This document shows, one piece after another, positions 8,293-17,653 of a stretch of DNA of 64,000 nt (position 1 is the stretch's first letter; each line of letters begins with the position of its first letter). A model generated the notes under the pieces. It was not told the DNA's origin. It saw only the letters and a list, made by a program, of their open reading frames with translations, and searched no databases. Origin of the DNA: Hymenobacter sp. BT18 (lineage in GTDB: Bacteria > Bacteroidota > Bacteroidia > Cytophagales > Hymenobacteraceae). The translations under genes were made by a program, and so were the position numbers. The DNA is taken from positions 3,574,001 to 3,638,000 of the forward strand of contig NZ_CP050954.1 in assembly GCF_012273015.1 (NCBI RefSeq). Reading direction: 5' to 3'.

Positions 8293-9744
8293 CTAGTAAC
8301 CGGTGTTCTGCACGATGAGGCCGTTGCTGGTCTGCAGCTCGCGCTGGGGAATGGGCCACAGGTTGCGGAACTCCTGGGTAACCAAGGGCAGCGTCATCTG
8401 TACCAGCCCGGTGCGACGCAGGTCAAACCAGCGGAAGCCTTCGTTGGCTAGCTCTACCCGGCGCTCCTTCAGAATGGCATTTACCAGCAAAGTCTGATCG
8501 GCCGTGGTTTCGGCGGATAGTGCTGCCAGACCGGCCCGGGCCCGGACGCGGTTCACCAATGTTGCCGCCGACTCCAACTGTCCAGTGCGGGCCAAGGCTT
8601 CTGCCCAAGTTAGGACCACTTCACCGCTGCGAACCAGAATCACGTTATCGTCGCTGGAAGCTATGCGGTAATATTTACGAGTAGTACCGCTGGGAAAAAC
8701 GCCGGGTACAGCAGTAGCAGCCGTTACCACATTCACGTTCCGACGCAGGTCGCCGGCCTCGTGTGCGGGCCCCAGGCCCGTGGCCGGATCTACTTCATTG
8801 CGGCCGCCCGAGGCGGCTGGAAACCAGAAGAAAGCAAGGGTGTTACCGTCTACCGGATCAAAACCTAGCTCCCAAATCGACTCTGACGAGAACTTCTGCG
8901 AAAATATGGCGTCGTAGCTAGCGCCTGTAATGTTGGTTGCTAGCGACTTGGCGGGGGTCAAGCCCTGCAGTGTTGCATCTACCTGCGAGGCATAGTCAGC
9001 CGCTGCTTCATAGTTGCGCAGACGAAGTTCCAGGCGGGCACGTAAGGCCAGCACAGTTGCCTTACCGATATAAGCCTTGGTGCTACGTTCGCCCGGTAGG
9101 GTTTGGGCCGCAAAATCCAGGTCTTCCCGAATAGCGGCTACTACTTCGGCTTCCGTGCTCCGGGCAATGGGCTTGATTTCTTCCCCCGTGATGCTGGTGG
9201 TCGGCGTCAGGCGCAGCGGTACGCCTACGCCACCGGCGTAGCCGTAGCCAGCCGGCGTGCCGCCCCAGTAGGCCAGTAGGTTCATATAGTGGAAAGCCCG
9301 CAAAGCACGAGCTTCAGCCAGTGCAGTGTTCTTGTCGAAACTGGGGTCGTTCAGGCGCTCCGCCTGCTGGATAACGTAGTTCACGCGGTTGATGCCCGCG
9401 TAAATCGTGTTCCACATGTTCGTGAGCTCCACGTTGTCGGGCAGGATGGCTGCGTTGGCAATGTTGGCGAAGCTGGGAAACGTGCCCGTGTGGCGGGCGT
9501 TATCGGCCCCCAGATCGGCAAACAGCTGGTAGCGCAGGCCCAGGTAGTTGGCGCTCTGCAGAATGTCGTAGCTGCCCCGGATTGCCGCTTGGATATCGGC
9601 CGGCGTTTTCAGGCCCGCCGTGGCATCCAGGCTGTTCTGGGGCTCTACGTCCAGAATTTTCTCGCAGGACGAGCCGCCGAAGCCCAGGGTAAGCATCAGT
9701 GCTGCGGGCAGCAGGCGGCGGCTAAAAGAACGAATATGTACCAT
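8293..9744 (-). CDS. SusD/RagB-family outer-membrane lipoprotein
   Basis: This is a 483-residue SusD-like substrate-binding lipoprotein. The signal peptide ends in a lipobox (GGSSC, Cys27) followed by EKILDVEPQNSL, the usual SusD start. The TPR-rich SusD fold follows, with MWNTIYAGINRVNYVIQQAE and ALRAFHYMNLLAYWGG in the first half, and the closing family pattern FRWFDLRRTG ... FRNLWPIPQRELQTSNGLIVQNTGY. SusD caps the SusC barrel and captures ligand outside the cell. It starts 27 bases after the SusC stop, so both are co-transcribed. No glycoside hydrolase or SusE/F gene is adjacent. The divergent gene upstream of SusC encodes a peptidase, which makes a peptide ligand as likely as a glycan. 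Confidence 0.95.
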   Translation of the reverse strand: MVHIRSFSRRLLPAALMLTLGFGGSSCEKILDVEPQNSLDATAGLKTPADIQAAIRGSYDILQSANYLGLRYQLFADLGADNARHTGTFPSFANIANAAILPDNVELTNMWNTIYAGINRVNYVIQQAERLNDPSFDKNTALAEARALRAFHYMNLLAYWGGTPAGYGYAGGVGVPLRLTPTTSITGEEIKPIARSTEAEVVAAIREDLDFAAQTLPGERSTKAYIGKATVLALRARLELRLRNYEAAADYASQVDATLQGLTPAKSLATNITGASYDAIFSQKFSSESIWELGFDPVDGNTLAFFWFPAASGGRNEVDPATGLGPAHEAGDLRRNVNVVTAATAVPGVFPSGTTRKYYRIASSDDNVILVRSGEVVLTWAEALARTGQLESAATLVNRVRARAGLAALSAETTADQTLLVNAILKERRVELANEGFRWFDLRRTGLVQMTLPLVTQEFRNLWPIPQRELQTSNGLIVQNTGY

Positions 9745-9771
9745 GAAAATCAGAGAAGTAAAGGGGAGAGA

Positions 9772-12700
9772 TTAGAAACCCAGGCTGATACCGCCGGTGA
9801 TGGTGCGGGCCTGCGGGAAAACCAGGAAGTCGGTACCCAACGCTGTGTTGGACCCGCTGAAGGTGTTTACTTCCGGGTCGAGGCCGGAGTAGTCGGTGAG
9901 CGTCACCAGGTTCTGGGCCTGAGCATACACGCGCAGGGAGCTTAGCTTAAAGCGCTGGGTAACTGCCTGAGGCACGGTGTAGCCGATGGTCAGGTTTTTG
10001 AGGCGGGCATAGGAACCATCTTCGATGAAGCGGTCCGAGACCCGACGGTTGTTGTTCGGGTCGCCGTACACGGCCCGGGGCACGTTGGTGTTGGTATTGC
10101 TCGGCGTCCAGCGGTTCAGCACGGAAGCATCCTGGCCAAATACGCCGTTCATACCCTGGGCAAAAGCAATGTTGTTGTTGTAAATCTTGTTGCCGTAGCT
10201 GTACTGAATAAAGGCACTCAGGTCGAAGCCTTTCCAGCGGATGGTGTTCGTCAGGCCCCCAAAGAACTTGGGCTGGGCATTGCCCAGAATTTCCTGGTCG
10301 TCGCCGGTGATGCGGCCATCGGGGCGGCCCGTAAGGTTGCCATTCGCGTCGCGGCCGTTGATGTCGCGGAACTTAATGTCGCCGGGGCGGGTGAGAGCCG
10401 CCTGGTAGCGGGCCGTAGCCGAGCCGGTAGCCGCCCGAGCGGCGGCATCCAGCGCATCAATTTCCTCCTGGGTCTGGAAGATGCCTTCTACGCGGTAACC
10501 CCGGAAGGCCCCCAGCGGCTGACCTACAGCAAGCCAGCTGGCAAAGCCCCGGGCCGAGCCCTGGTCGCCTTCCGTCAGCTTGGTCACTTCGTTGCGGTTG
10601 AAGGCAATGTTGAAGTTCGTTTCCCAGCTGAAATTACCAGGCTCTTCGGCGCGCACGTTCACAGTGTTTAGCGACACTTCCAGCCCGCGGTTACGCATGT
10701 TGCCGATATTCTCGCTGTAGGAGAGGTAACCCGTATTGCCGGGTACCAGACGGTCGAGGAGCAGGTCGCGCGTGTCGCGGTTGTAGGCATCTACGGCCAG
10801 GTACACGCGGTTGTCAATCAGGCCCACGTCGAGGCCTACGTTGGCAGTAGCCGTCCGCTCCCACTGCAGGTTGCGGTTCTCAAGCTGCCCAATGGCCAGA
10901 CCACCCACTTGCTGGAAGTTGGCCCCGGTGTTGATCAGGCCGCGGGAGGCGAAGTTGCCCACCTCCTGGTTACCCGTTTCGCCGTAGCTGGCGCGCAACT
11001 TCACATCCGAAACGATGCTATTGTCTTTCAGGAAAGCTTCTTCCGAGATGCGCCAGCCCACCGAGGCAGCCGGGAAAATACCGTAGCGGTTGTTTACCCC
11101 GAAGCGGGAAGAACCGTCGCGGCGCACACTGGCACCCAGCAGGTACTTGTCCCGGAAGTTGTAGTTGACCCGCACCAGCGTGCCAAACAGGCGGTACTGG
11201 GTTTCGCTGGAAGAGGCGTTGGTTTTCACGGCGGCGGCGGCCAGCTGCCGTACCGTGTTGCCGGGGAAGCCGGTGCCCTGGGCAATAACGGAGTTGAACG
11301 TGCTCTGCTGGTAGTCAAGCACCACCTGGCCGTTCAGCGTATGGTCGCCGAAAGTCTTGGTGTACAGGAACGAGCTGATGTGGTTGAAGTTGGCGTCGGT
11401 GTTGATGGCTGCAATGCCTGAGCCGTTGGTACCCCGGCCCGTGTTCGTGGTGGTCGGGAAGAAGGCTTCGTCCTTGAACTGGAGGTAGTCGAGGCCGAAA
11501 GTAGCCCGGTACTTCAGGTCCTTAATAAACTCAAACTCGGTGTAGTGCGTGCCAATCACGCGGGAGCTGATGCCTTTCAGATAAGGCTCCCGGGCGGCGG
11601 CCAGGGGGTTTTCGGTGGATGAGGCCGGGTCTTTGGCGTAGGTGCCATCGGGGCGGAACACCGGAATGTCGCTGGCCACCAGCACGGCCGTACTCAGTAC
11701 CCCGTTGATGTTGTTATCGTTCTGAATCCGGGTGTTCACGCCGCGGTTCAGGCCCAGGTTTAAGCCCATCCGGATGTGGTCCGACAGCTTGTTGTCCAGC
11801 ACGATGCGGCCGCTGGCGCGGTTGAAGCCCGAGCCGATGATGATACCGTCCTGGCTGAAGTAGCTGCCGCTTACCCGGTAAGAGTTCCGATCCGTGCCGC
11901 CGCTGATGTTCAGCTCGTGGTTGGTGATGGGCGCGGTGCGCAGAATTTCATTGGCCCAGTTGGTGTTGGGTGCCGTGCTGGGGTCCTGGAACTGAGCCAG
12001 GTCGCGGATGCCGTCCCCGTTGTCGATGATGATGTACTGGCCTTGGTCGTCTACGCCCAGGTTGGCATCACTGAACAGGTAACCCGTCAGGTCGGCGTAG
12101 CTGCGCCAGTTTACCCCAAAGGCCGAAATCTGGCCGTTAACAAGCGGGTAGCGGTTGCGTGCCTGATCCAGGAACAGTTCCGTCTGCTGCTGGCCGGTGA
12201 GGGCCTCGGGCTTTTTCCAGGCCGTCTGCGCACCCCGGTAGTAGTCGATGCCCACGCGGGTGCGGCCGGCTTTACCCCGTTTGGTGCTGATGAGCACTAC
12301 GCCGTTGGAACCGCGGGAGCCGTAAATAGCGGCGGCAGCGGCGTCCTTTAGCACTTCAATCGATTCGATGTCGTTCGGGTTCAGGTCGGAGAGGGCGTTA
12401 GTGAGCTGGCCCCCGGTGCCCACGTTGGTGTAGCTGCCGGTGTTGATGGGCAGGCCATCAATCACGTAGAGCGGCTCGTTGCCGGCCCCGATGGAAGCAC
12501 TACCCCGTACGCGCACGGCAATACCGGAGCCCGGTGTGCCGGAGTTTTGCGTAACCTGCACCCCAGCCGCGCGGCCCTGCAAAGCCTGGTCGACGCTGAC
12601 GATGGGCTGGTTCTCGAAGTCCCGGGCCTTCACGGTGGCAATAGCGCCGGTGAGTTCCTTCCGCTCCTGCGCAATGCCAAAGCCGGTCACTACTACTTCA

Positions 12701-13011
12701 CTTAGCTGGCGGGTGTCGGCGGCCATAATCACATCCAACCGGCTTTCATTGGTTACACTCCGCTCTACTGACGTATAGCCGATGGACGAAAAGGAAAGGG
12801 TACCGCCTGCCGCTGGTAACGAAAGAGTGTAGGTGCCGTCGGTGTTGGTGGAAACACCAATGGTCGTGCCCTTCAGCAATACAGTGATGCCCGGCAGACC
12901 TTCGTTCGTATCACGGTCCGTGACACGGCCTGTTATGGTGCGGTCCTGCGCTAGTGCAATTTGCCCCAGGCCTACCACCAACAGGAAAGTCAGAAGTAAG
13001 AGTTTTCTCAT
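9772..13011 (-). CDS. SusC/RagA-family TonB-dependent transporter
   Basis: This is a 1079-residue outer-membrane transporter. Order of parts: signal peptide (residues 1-21), a carboxypeptidase-regulatory-like domain (RTITGRVTDRDTNEGLPGIT), a TonB box region and plug (LSEVVVTGFGIAQERKELTG; NPNDIESIEVLKDAAAAAIY; GSRGSNGVVLISTKRGK), then the long beta barrel ending in an aromatic residue (GGISLGF). This is the SusC class, which imports oligomers with TonB energy in complex with SusD. The 5' leader before the ATG is long and AT-rich. No ECF sigma/anti-sigma pair or hybrid sensor is nearby, so its regulator lies elsewhere. Length and domain order are normal for the family. Confidence 0.96.
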   Translation of the reverse strand: MRKLLLLTFLLVVGLGQIALAQDRTITGRVTDRDTNEGLPGITVLLKGTTIGVSTNTDGTYTLSLPAAGGTLSFSSIGYTSVERSVTNESRLDVIMAADTRQLSEVVVTGFGIAQERKELTGAIATVKARDFENQPIVSVDQALQGRAAGVQVTQNSGTPGSGIAVRVRGSASIGAGNEPLYVIDGLPINTGSYTNVGTGGQLTNALSDLNPNDIESIEVLKDAAAAAIYGSRGSNGVVLISTKRGKAGRTRVGIDYYRGAQTAWKKPEALTGQQQTELFLDQARNRYPLVNGQISAFGVNWRSYADLTGYLFSDANLGVDDQGQYIIIDNGDGIRDLAQFQDPSTAPNTNWANEILRTAPITNHELNISGGTDRNSYRVSGSYFSQDGIIIGSGFNRASGRIVLDNKLSDHIRMGLNLGLNRGVNTRIQNDNNINGVLSTAVLVASDIPVFRPDGTYAKDPASSTENPLAAAREPYLKGISSRVIGTHYTEFEFIKDLKYRATFGLDYLQFKDEAFFPTTTNTGRGTNGSGIAAINTDANFNHISSFLYTKTFGDHTLNGQVVLDYQQSTFNSVIAQGTGFPGNTVRQLAAAAVKTNASSSETQYRLFGTLVRVNYNFRDKYLLGASVRRDGSSRFGVNNRYGIFPAASVGWRISEEAFLKDNSIVSDVKLRASYGETGNQEVGNFASRGLINTGANFQQVGGLAIGQLENRNLQWERTATANVGLDVGLIDNRVYLAVDAYNRDTRDLLLDRLVPGNTGYLSYSENIGNMRNRGLEVSLNTVNVRAEEPGNFSWETNFNIAFNRNEVTKLTEGDQGSARGFASWLAVGQPLGAFRGYRVEGIFQTQEEIDALDAAARAATGSATARYQAALTRPGDIKFRDINGRDANGNLTGRPDGRITGDDQEILGNAQPKFFGGLTNTIRWKGFDLSAFIQYSYGNKIYNNNIAFAQGMNGVFGQDASVLNRWTPSNTNTNVPRAVYGDPNNNRRVSDRFIEDGSYARLKNLTIGYTVPQAVTQRFKLSSLRVYAQAQNLVTLTDYSGLDPEVNTFSGSNTALGTDFLVFPQARTITGGISLGF

Positions 13012-13535
13012 GGGTTAGAGAGTTGTGATTAAAGAGGTTTTAATGTGTTCAGCTGTTTAGGCTGAGTTGGGGGATGGTAAGGCAATTATACATTCGTATT
13101 GGCTAAACAACTAGAATTTCTTGTTGTTTTTGACAATAAGCCCTGGATATGCTTGTTTTAGTAACATATAGATAAATGATATGTTTAGACGCTTAATGTA
13201 ATATTACCTATATGATCAAATTTATTTTAGAGGCGATGCAACCATAGAGGGTGCTGAGTTAAGTCATAAATCGACTTTTTAGCCGAAAATGCTATGTGTT
13301 CTTTTATCTCAGATAAATCTTCTCAGGCACCGATTCCCCAACATAGCTATGGTACTGGCTGGCCCTTTAAGGCGGATACCTGACGAGGGTTGTGCAGTCT
13401 GACAGGCGCTGACTACTTAGCCGCGCGGGCTCAGGTGGTGGCCGTGTCGTCTAAGGCATTGCCTGGGCGCAACGCCTGCAACGGTCTGCTGATTCGCGGT
13501 TCTTTGGCTTCGAATCCTTTATTAGTTGTTCCTGT
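13012..13535. other. AT-rich divergent intergenic region
   Basis: This 524-base gap separates the divergent SusC and M28 peptidase starts. The SusC-proximal half (13080-13320) is strikingly AT-rich. On the minus strand it holds TAAATTTG (13217-13224), which fits the Bacteroidota -7 consensus TAnnTTTG and would give a leader of about 200 bases. A good -33 partner is not clear. No gene is evident; short frames in the right half show no family resemblance. Confidence 0.45.
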
Positions 13536-15113
13536 ATGCTTTCATACCAACTCCTCGTATTGGCGGGTGGCCTCACGCTGGCGGCGCCCGTAATGGCCCA
13601 GCAAGGCACCAAGGCCGATGCTGCCACTCTGGCCAAAATCAAAGACGAGGGCCTAAACCGCTCCAAGGTGATGGAAACGGCCTTTTACCTGACCGACGTG
13701 TGCGGCCCGCGCCTGGCTAACTCTGAAGGCCTGAACCGCGCCAACGAGTGGACCAAAAAGCAGCTTGCCGACTGGGGCCTAGCCAAAGCTGCTATTGAGC
13801 CTTGGGGTACCTTCGGGCGGGGCTGGGACATCGAAAAATCGTACGTCGCCATGACGGCGCCGTACTACCATACCCTCATTGGGGCGCCCAAAGCCTGGAC
13901 GCCGGGCACGAACGGGGCGCTTAAAAAAGCGGTGGTGGTCGTGAAGGCTGCCACTGAAGCCGAGCTTGATAAGTACAAAGGGCAACTGCGCGACAAAATT
14001 GTGCTGCTGAACGTGACGAATGTGCCCAAGCCGTCCTTTGAACCCGATGCCTGGCGCTACACCGACGAGGAGTTGAAGAAAATGGCTGACTTCAAGCCCG
14101 AAGTGCCCACCGCAGCTCGCCCCGCCGATGCGGAAGCAGAAAAGCGCCTGGCCGAGCGCAAAGCCCTGATGGCCCTGCGCACCAAGCTGGCCGACATGCT
14201 GGTGAGCGAAGGTGCCGCCGCCGTGCTAAGTTCCCGCGGCGGTTCCGATGGCACGTTCTTCACCAGCAATGGGGCACCCTATGCCGTCGACGCCAAGCCC
14301 GTGCTGCCCGAGCTGGAAATGGCTCCCGAAGACCAGTTGCGCCTGATTCGGCTGGCCGAAGCGGGCATTCCCGTGGAAATTGAACTTGAAACCCGCACCC
14401 GCTTTCAAACCCAGGATTTGAAGGGCTACAACGTGGTAGCCGAAATCCTCGGCACCGACAAAAAGCTGAAAAGTGAAGTAGTAATGCTGGGCGGCCACCT
14501 CGACTCCTGGCACGCTGCCACCGGTGCCACCGACAATGCTGCCGGCTGCGCCATCATGATGGAAGCTGTCCGTATTTTGAAAGCCACCGGCGTGCAGCCC
14601 CGCCGCACCATTCGCATTGCACTCTGGGGCGAGGAGGAGCAGGGCCTGCACGGCTCCCGCGGCTACGTGAAAAACCACTTCGCCGACCCTGCTACCATGC
14701 AACTGCTGCCCGAGCACGAGAAGCTGGCTGCCTACTTCAACCTCGACAACGGGGCCGGCAAAATCCGGGGCATTTATGCCCAGGGCAACGAAGCAGTGGC
14801 TCCCATTTTCCAGGACTGGCTGAAGCCCTTTGCTGATATGGGTGCTACCACCGTCACGCTACGCAACACCGGCGGCACCGACCACCTCTCGTTTGATGCC
14901 GTGGGCCTACCCGGCTTCCAGTTTATCCAAGACCCACTCGATTATGGCACCCGCACCCACCACACCAACATGGACACCTACGAGCGGCTCCCCGCCGACG
15001 ACCTCAAGCAGGCCTCAGTAGTGGTGGCCTCTTTCGTGTACCAAGCCGCCATGCGCGACGCCAAGCTGCCGCGTAAGCCCCTGTCCGCCGCTAAGCCGGA
15101 AGGACGAATGTAG
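13536..15113 (+). CDS. Secreted M28 family zinc peptidase
   Basis: This is a 525-residue exported aminopeptidase/carboxypeptidase-like enzyme. It has a signal peptide (residues 1-21, cleavage after VMA), an inserted PA-type domain (about 120-290) and an M28 catalytic domain (about 295-510). The co-catalytic zinc ligands can be read off: His321 in GGHLDSW, Asp333 in TGATDNAAG, the Glu pair at 366-367 in ALWGEEEQG, Asp404 in FNLDNGAG and a His in THHTNMD near 475. The active-site layout is complete. It faces the SusC/SusD operon across an AT-rich spacer. Periplasmic or surface trimming of peptides for uptake is a reasonable role. Substrate preference cannot be told from sequence. Confidence 0.93.
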   Translation: MLSYQLLVLAGGLTLAAPVMAQQGTKADAATLAKIKDEGLNRSKVMETAFYLTDVCGPRLANSEGLNRANEWTKKQLADWGLAKAAIEPWGTFGRGWDIEKSYVAMTAPYYHTLIGAPKAWTPGTNGALKKAVVVVKAATEAELDKYKGQLRDKIVLLNVTNVPKPSFEPDAWRYTDEELKKMADFKPEVPTAARPADAEAEKRLAERKALMALRTKLADMLVSEGAAAVLSSRGGSDGTFFTSNGAPYAVDAKPVLPELEMAPEDQLRLIRLAEAGIPVEIELETRTRFQTQDLKGYNVVAEILGTDKKLKSEVVMLGGHLDSWHAATGATDNAAGCAIMMEAVRILKATGVQPRRTIRIALWGEEEQGLHGSRGYVKNHFADPATMQLLPEHEKLAAYFNLDNGAGKIRGIYAQGNEAVAPIFQDWLKPFADMGATTVTLRNTGGTDHLSFDAVGLPGFQFIQDPLDYGTRTHHTNMDTYERLPADDLKQASVVVASFVYQAAMRDAKLPRKPLSAAKPEGRM

Positions 15114-15134
15114 TCTCCAAGGGCCCAAAGGCCT

Positions 15135-15187
15135 AATGCCCCACTGGTTGCTTTCGCTTACAGCAACCAGTGGGGCATTGTTGTTTT
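15135..15187 (+). terminator. Terminator between converging genes
   Basis: An 18-base perfect stem (15135-15152 with 15162-15179) around a nine-base loop is followed by a T-rich stretch. It ends the M28 peptidase transcript and could also stop the converging minus-strand gene at 15224. Confidence 0.85.
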
Positions 15188-15223
15188 CCTAGAGCCAGAT
15201 GGTTAGTCGAGTGGATTATGCTC

Positions 15224-15784
15224 TCAGCTGTTTTTAGCCCGCCACTGCTTTATTAGGTGCGTTCGGGCTTTACACGCGGCGTGTGTAAGCATAGAAGGCT
15301 CTAAAACCATTTCTCTTTCAAATGCCCGGATTGTTCGCTGAGCTTGTTCATCTGTTTCCGCAGGAAAAGAACAGGCCTTGGGGTTCCAACCTGCTTGCTG
15401 CTGCCACCAAGTCATATCTACCGGGCAACTCTCAGGTACGGCAGTGGTTGCCGCAGTAGGGAAGCTAGCCTGACCAAGCACATACTGAACAAAAGATTCT
15501 GGTAAACGAACCAGGTGACGATGTACATAATGCGCGAGTCCCTCCGGCCAGCAATAAGTGCCATCTGTAAGGTCCGCAGCGCCCATGCTCGCCGCTGCAG
15601 TGCCGCAGCGAAAACGGCACCAGCTGTACCCCATCCAGTAGCACAAGGGCTTGCCTTGGAGTAAATAGTCCAGCACCATCTGGCGTTCGTGCTGCGGCCA
15701 CTGCGCATCAATAAACCAAGCTGGGTCAGGCAGTTCTGGCTCCAGCAGGCTACGCCAGAAACCAATACCGATTAAGGGCTCCAT
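15224..15784 (-). CDS. Conserved hypothetical protein, LTDGTYCWPEGLAHYV motif
   Basis: This 186-residue soluble protein has no assigned function. Its middle holds a compact motif, GYSWCRFRCG followed by LTDGTYCWPEGLAHYVHRHL and VRLPESFV. I associate this pattern with a widespread family of uncharacterised bacterial proteins, often with a paired-cysteine element before it. Two cysteines lie in the SWCRFRCG part and two more further on. No signal peptide or membrane segment is visible. The gene lies 10 bases downstream of the dienelactone hydrolase stop on the same strand, so the two are probably co-transcribed. The C-terminal third is rich in Arg and Lys. Confidence 0.7.
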   Translation of the reverse strand: MEPLIGIGFWRSLLEPELPDPAWFIDAQWPQHERQMVLDYLLQGKPLCYWMGYSWCRFRCGTAAASMGAADLTDGTYCWPEGLAHYVHRHLVRLPESFVQYVLGQASFPTAATTAVPESCPVDMTWWQQQAGWNPKACSFPAETDEQAQRTIRAFEREMVLEPSMLTHAACKARTHLIKQWRAKNS

Positions 15785-15794
15785 ATGTACAGAG

Positions 15795-16661
15795 TTACCC
15801 TAGCTGCTCTTTGAATAGCCGCAGTGTCCGTTCCCAGGCTAGCTTGGCGGCTTCGGCATTGTAGCGGGCGGGGGAGGAGTCGTTGTTGAAGGCGTGATTG
15901 ACACCCTCATACACGAACTGTTCAAACGGCACACCGGCGGCTTTCAGGGCGGTTTCGTAGGTGTCCTTACCGGCATTGACTCGCTCATCGAGGCCGGCGT
16001 AGTGCAGCATGAGGTGAGCTTTGATGCGGGTGAGGTCGGCGGTGGCTTCGGGCTGGGTTCCGTAGTACGCCACGGCGGCGTTTAGCTGCGGGTCGTGCAG
16101 GGCCAGCTGGTTGGCCATAGCCCCGCCCCAGCAGAAGCCCACGCAGCCGGTGCGGCCGTTGCTTTCCGGGCGGGCGCGCAGGTAGCGTAAGGCGGCGAGG
16201 TAGTTGTTCAGGTTCTGGGGCTTGTCCAGCTTGCCGATGAGCGTGCGTCCTTCGTCTTCGTTGGCGGGCGTACCCCCGAACACCGATAACGCATCCACGC
16301 CCAGGGCCAGGTACCCGGCCTGGGCTACGCGTTGGGTTACGTCTTTGATATGCGGCGTGAGGCCCCGGTTTTCGTGAATGACCACCACGGCCCCGCGCTT
16401 TTTCTTGTCTTTGGGGTGCACCAGCAAACCCTTCATGGTCACGCCGGCGTCGCCGGGCCAGGTTACTTCTTCCGCTACCAGCTTGCTTTTCTCGTTGTCG
16501 CCGGGGGTAGCCGCCTGCGCGTAACCGGGCTCCAGGGCTGCCAGGGCCGCGGCTGCCAGGGCCGTGCCGCCGGTTAACTTCACGAGGCGGTCCAGGAAAT
16601 CCTTGCGGCTAAGCGGGGCGTGGGTGTATTCGTCGAACAGGTTGATGATGCGCTGATCCAT
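15795..16661 (-). CDS. Dienelactone hydrolase family protein with Tat-like leader
   Basis: This is a 288-residue alpha/beta hydrolase of the dienelactone hydrolase family. The catalytic Cys177 lies in CVGFCWGGAM, with Asp225 (AGLDERV) and His256 (GVNHAFNND) completing the triad, and Glu97 in IHENRG matches the family's switch residue. The N-terminal 50 residues contain SRKDFLDRLVKLTGG followed by an alanine-rich hydrophobic run ending in YAQA. This looks like a Tat-type or weak Sec leader preceded by about 17 residues, so the enzyme is probably exported. The family acts on lactones and esters; the natural substrate here is unknown. The gene probably forms an operon with the small conserved gene after it. 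Confidence 0.88.
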   Translation of the reverse strand: MDQRIINLFDEYTHAPLSRKDFLDRLVKLTGGTALAAAALAALEPGYAQAATPGDNEKSKLVAEEVTWPGDAGVTMKGLLVHPKDKKKRGAVVVIHENRGLTPHIKDVTQRVAQAGYLALGVDALSVFGGTPANEDEGRTLIGKLDKPQNLNNYLAALRYLRARPESNGRTGCVGFCWGGAMANQLALHDPQLNAAVAYYGTQPEATADLTRIKAHLMLHYAGLDERVNAGKDTYETALKAAGVPFEQFVYEGVNHAFNNDSSPARYNAEAAKLAWERTLRLFKEQLG

Positions 16662-16852
16662 GCGGCGGGGAAGGGGAAGTGGTGGAGAAAGATAGGTAAA
16701 CCCGCCCGAAGCTGCACCGGCGCTTTAGGCACTCGCGCCTCAGTTTCCGGCACTCGCACGATTTTTCCGGCACTCCCGCGAAAGTGCCTGCATTTGGGGC
16801 AGCGCAAGCGCAGTTTTGGGTCATCAATCAACCCTCAACCACTTCTTTTGCT

Positions 16853-17629
16853 ATGGACACGAACAAGCTTACCCGCGACGTGAAATTTCTAAAAGCCTAC
16901 GCACTAAGCACGCTGCTAGTCCCGGCGGTAGCCCTGCTCTGCGCCTTCGGCAAGCCCGATAAGCCAGTGCGTTTCGGCGAAATATCGGTAGAGCGCCTGA
17001 ACCTGGTGGAGCGCGACGGCACCGTGAAGATGATGATGAGCAACAAGGAGCGGTTTCCGCAGGGCGTCACCATCGACGGCAAGCACATCGACTACAAGCG
17101 GCCCCACCCCGGCATATTGTTCTACAATGACAAGGGCGAGGAGTGCGGTGGTCTAATCTTCGGCGGTGAGAAGGGCCCGGATGGCAAGCCTTCGGCCGGG
17201 GGCCACCTGTCGTTCGACCGGTTTGGGCAGGACCAGGTTATTGCGCTCAACTACCAGGAACAGGGCGGGGGCTACAAGGCCGGCCTCACCTTCAACGATG
17301 CTCCTGAGGAATCGGTGGCCGTGCTGAACGAGAAGTACAAGAACGCCACGCCCGAGGAAAAGCAGCAAGCCCAGAAGGAAGGCAAGCTGGGGCTGATGAC
17401 GCGCATGTACGTGGGAACTACTGCCGGCCGCTCCTCGGCCGTAATTATGGCCGATCAGCGCGGGGCCACCCGCATGATGATGGTGGCCAACACCGACCAG
17501 TCCACCCTCGACTTTAAGGACAGCCAGGGCCGCACTCGCCTGACCATCGGGGTCGATAAAAACAACCAGCCTGTGCTGCGCTTCCTCGACGAAACCGGCA
17601 AGGAGATGAAGCCGGCCGGCCAATTCTAA
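16853..17629 (+). CDS. Membrane-anchored hypothetical protein of a Bacteroidota family
   Basis: This is a 258-residue protein. I chose the ATG at 16853 over an in-frame ATG at 16784, because the extra residues look like untranslated leader and the shorter form begins with a good anchor (YALSTLLVPAVALLCAFGKP). The body carries short repeats of the type 'E..G.....M', as in ISVERLNLVERDGTVKMMMS, HPGILFYNDKGEECGGLIFG and SAVIMADQRGATRMMMVANT. I recognise this pattern from uncharacterised Bacteroidota proteins but no function is known. The mature part is probably periplasmic and beta-rich. No operon partner: the downstream kinase gene is separated by a palindromic repeat. Confidence 0.72.
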   Translation: MDTNKLTRDVKFLKAYALSTLLVPAVALLCAFGKPDKPVRFGEISVERLNLVERDGTVKMMMSNKERFPQGVTIDGKHIDYKRPHPGILFYNDKGEECGGLIFGGEKGPDGKPSAGGHLSFDRFGQDQVIALNYQEQGGGYKAGLTFNDAPEESVAVLNEKYKNATPEEKQQAQKEGKLGLMTRMYVGTTAGRSSAVIMADQRGATRMMMVANTDQSTLDFKDSQGRTRLTIGVDKNNQPVLRFLDETGKEMKPAGQF

Positions 17630-17653
17630 ATCTGTGACAGCAGAAAACGAGTC

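Noticed and set aside
8293..13011. A full polysaccharide utilisation locus
   Set aside because: No glycoside hydrolase, SusE/F or hybrid two-component gene is adjacent, so only the transporter pair is supported.
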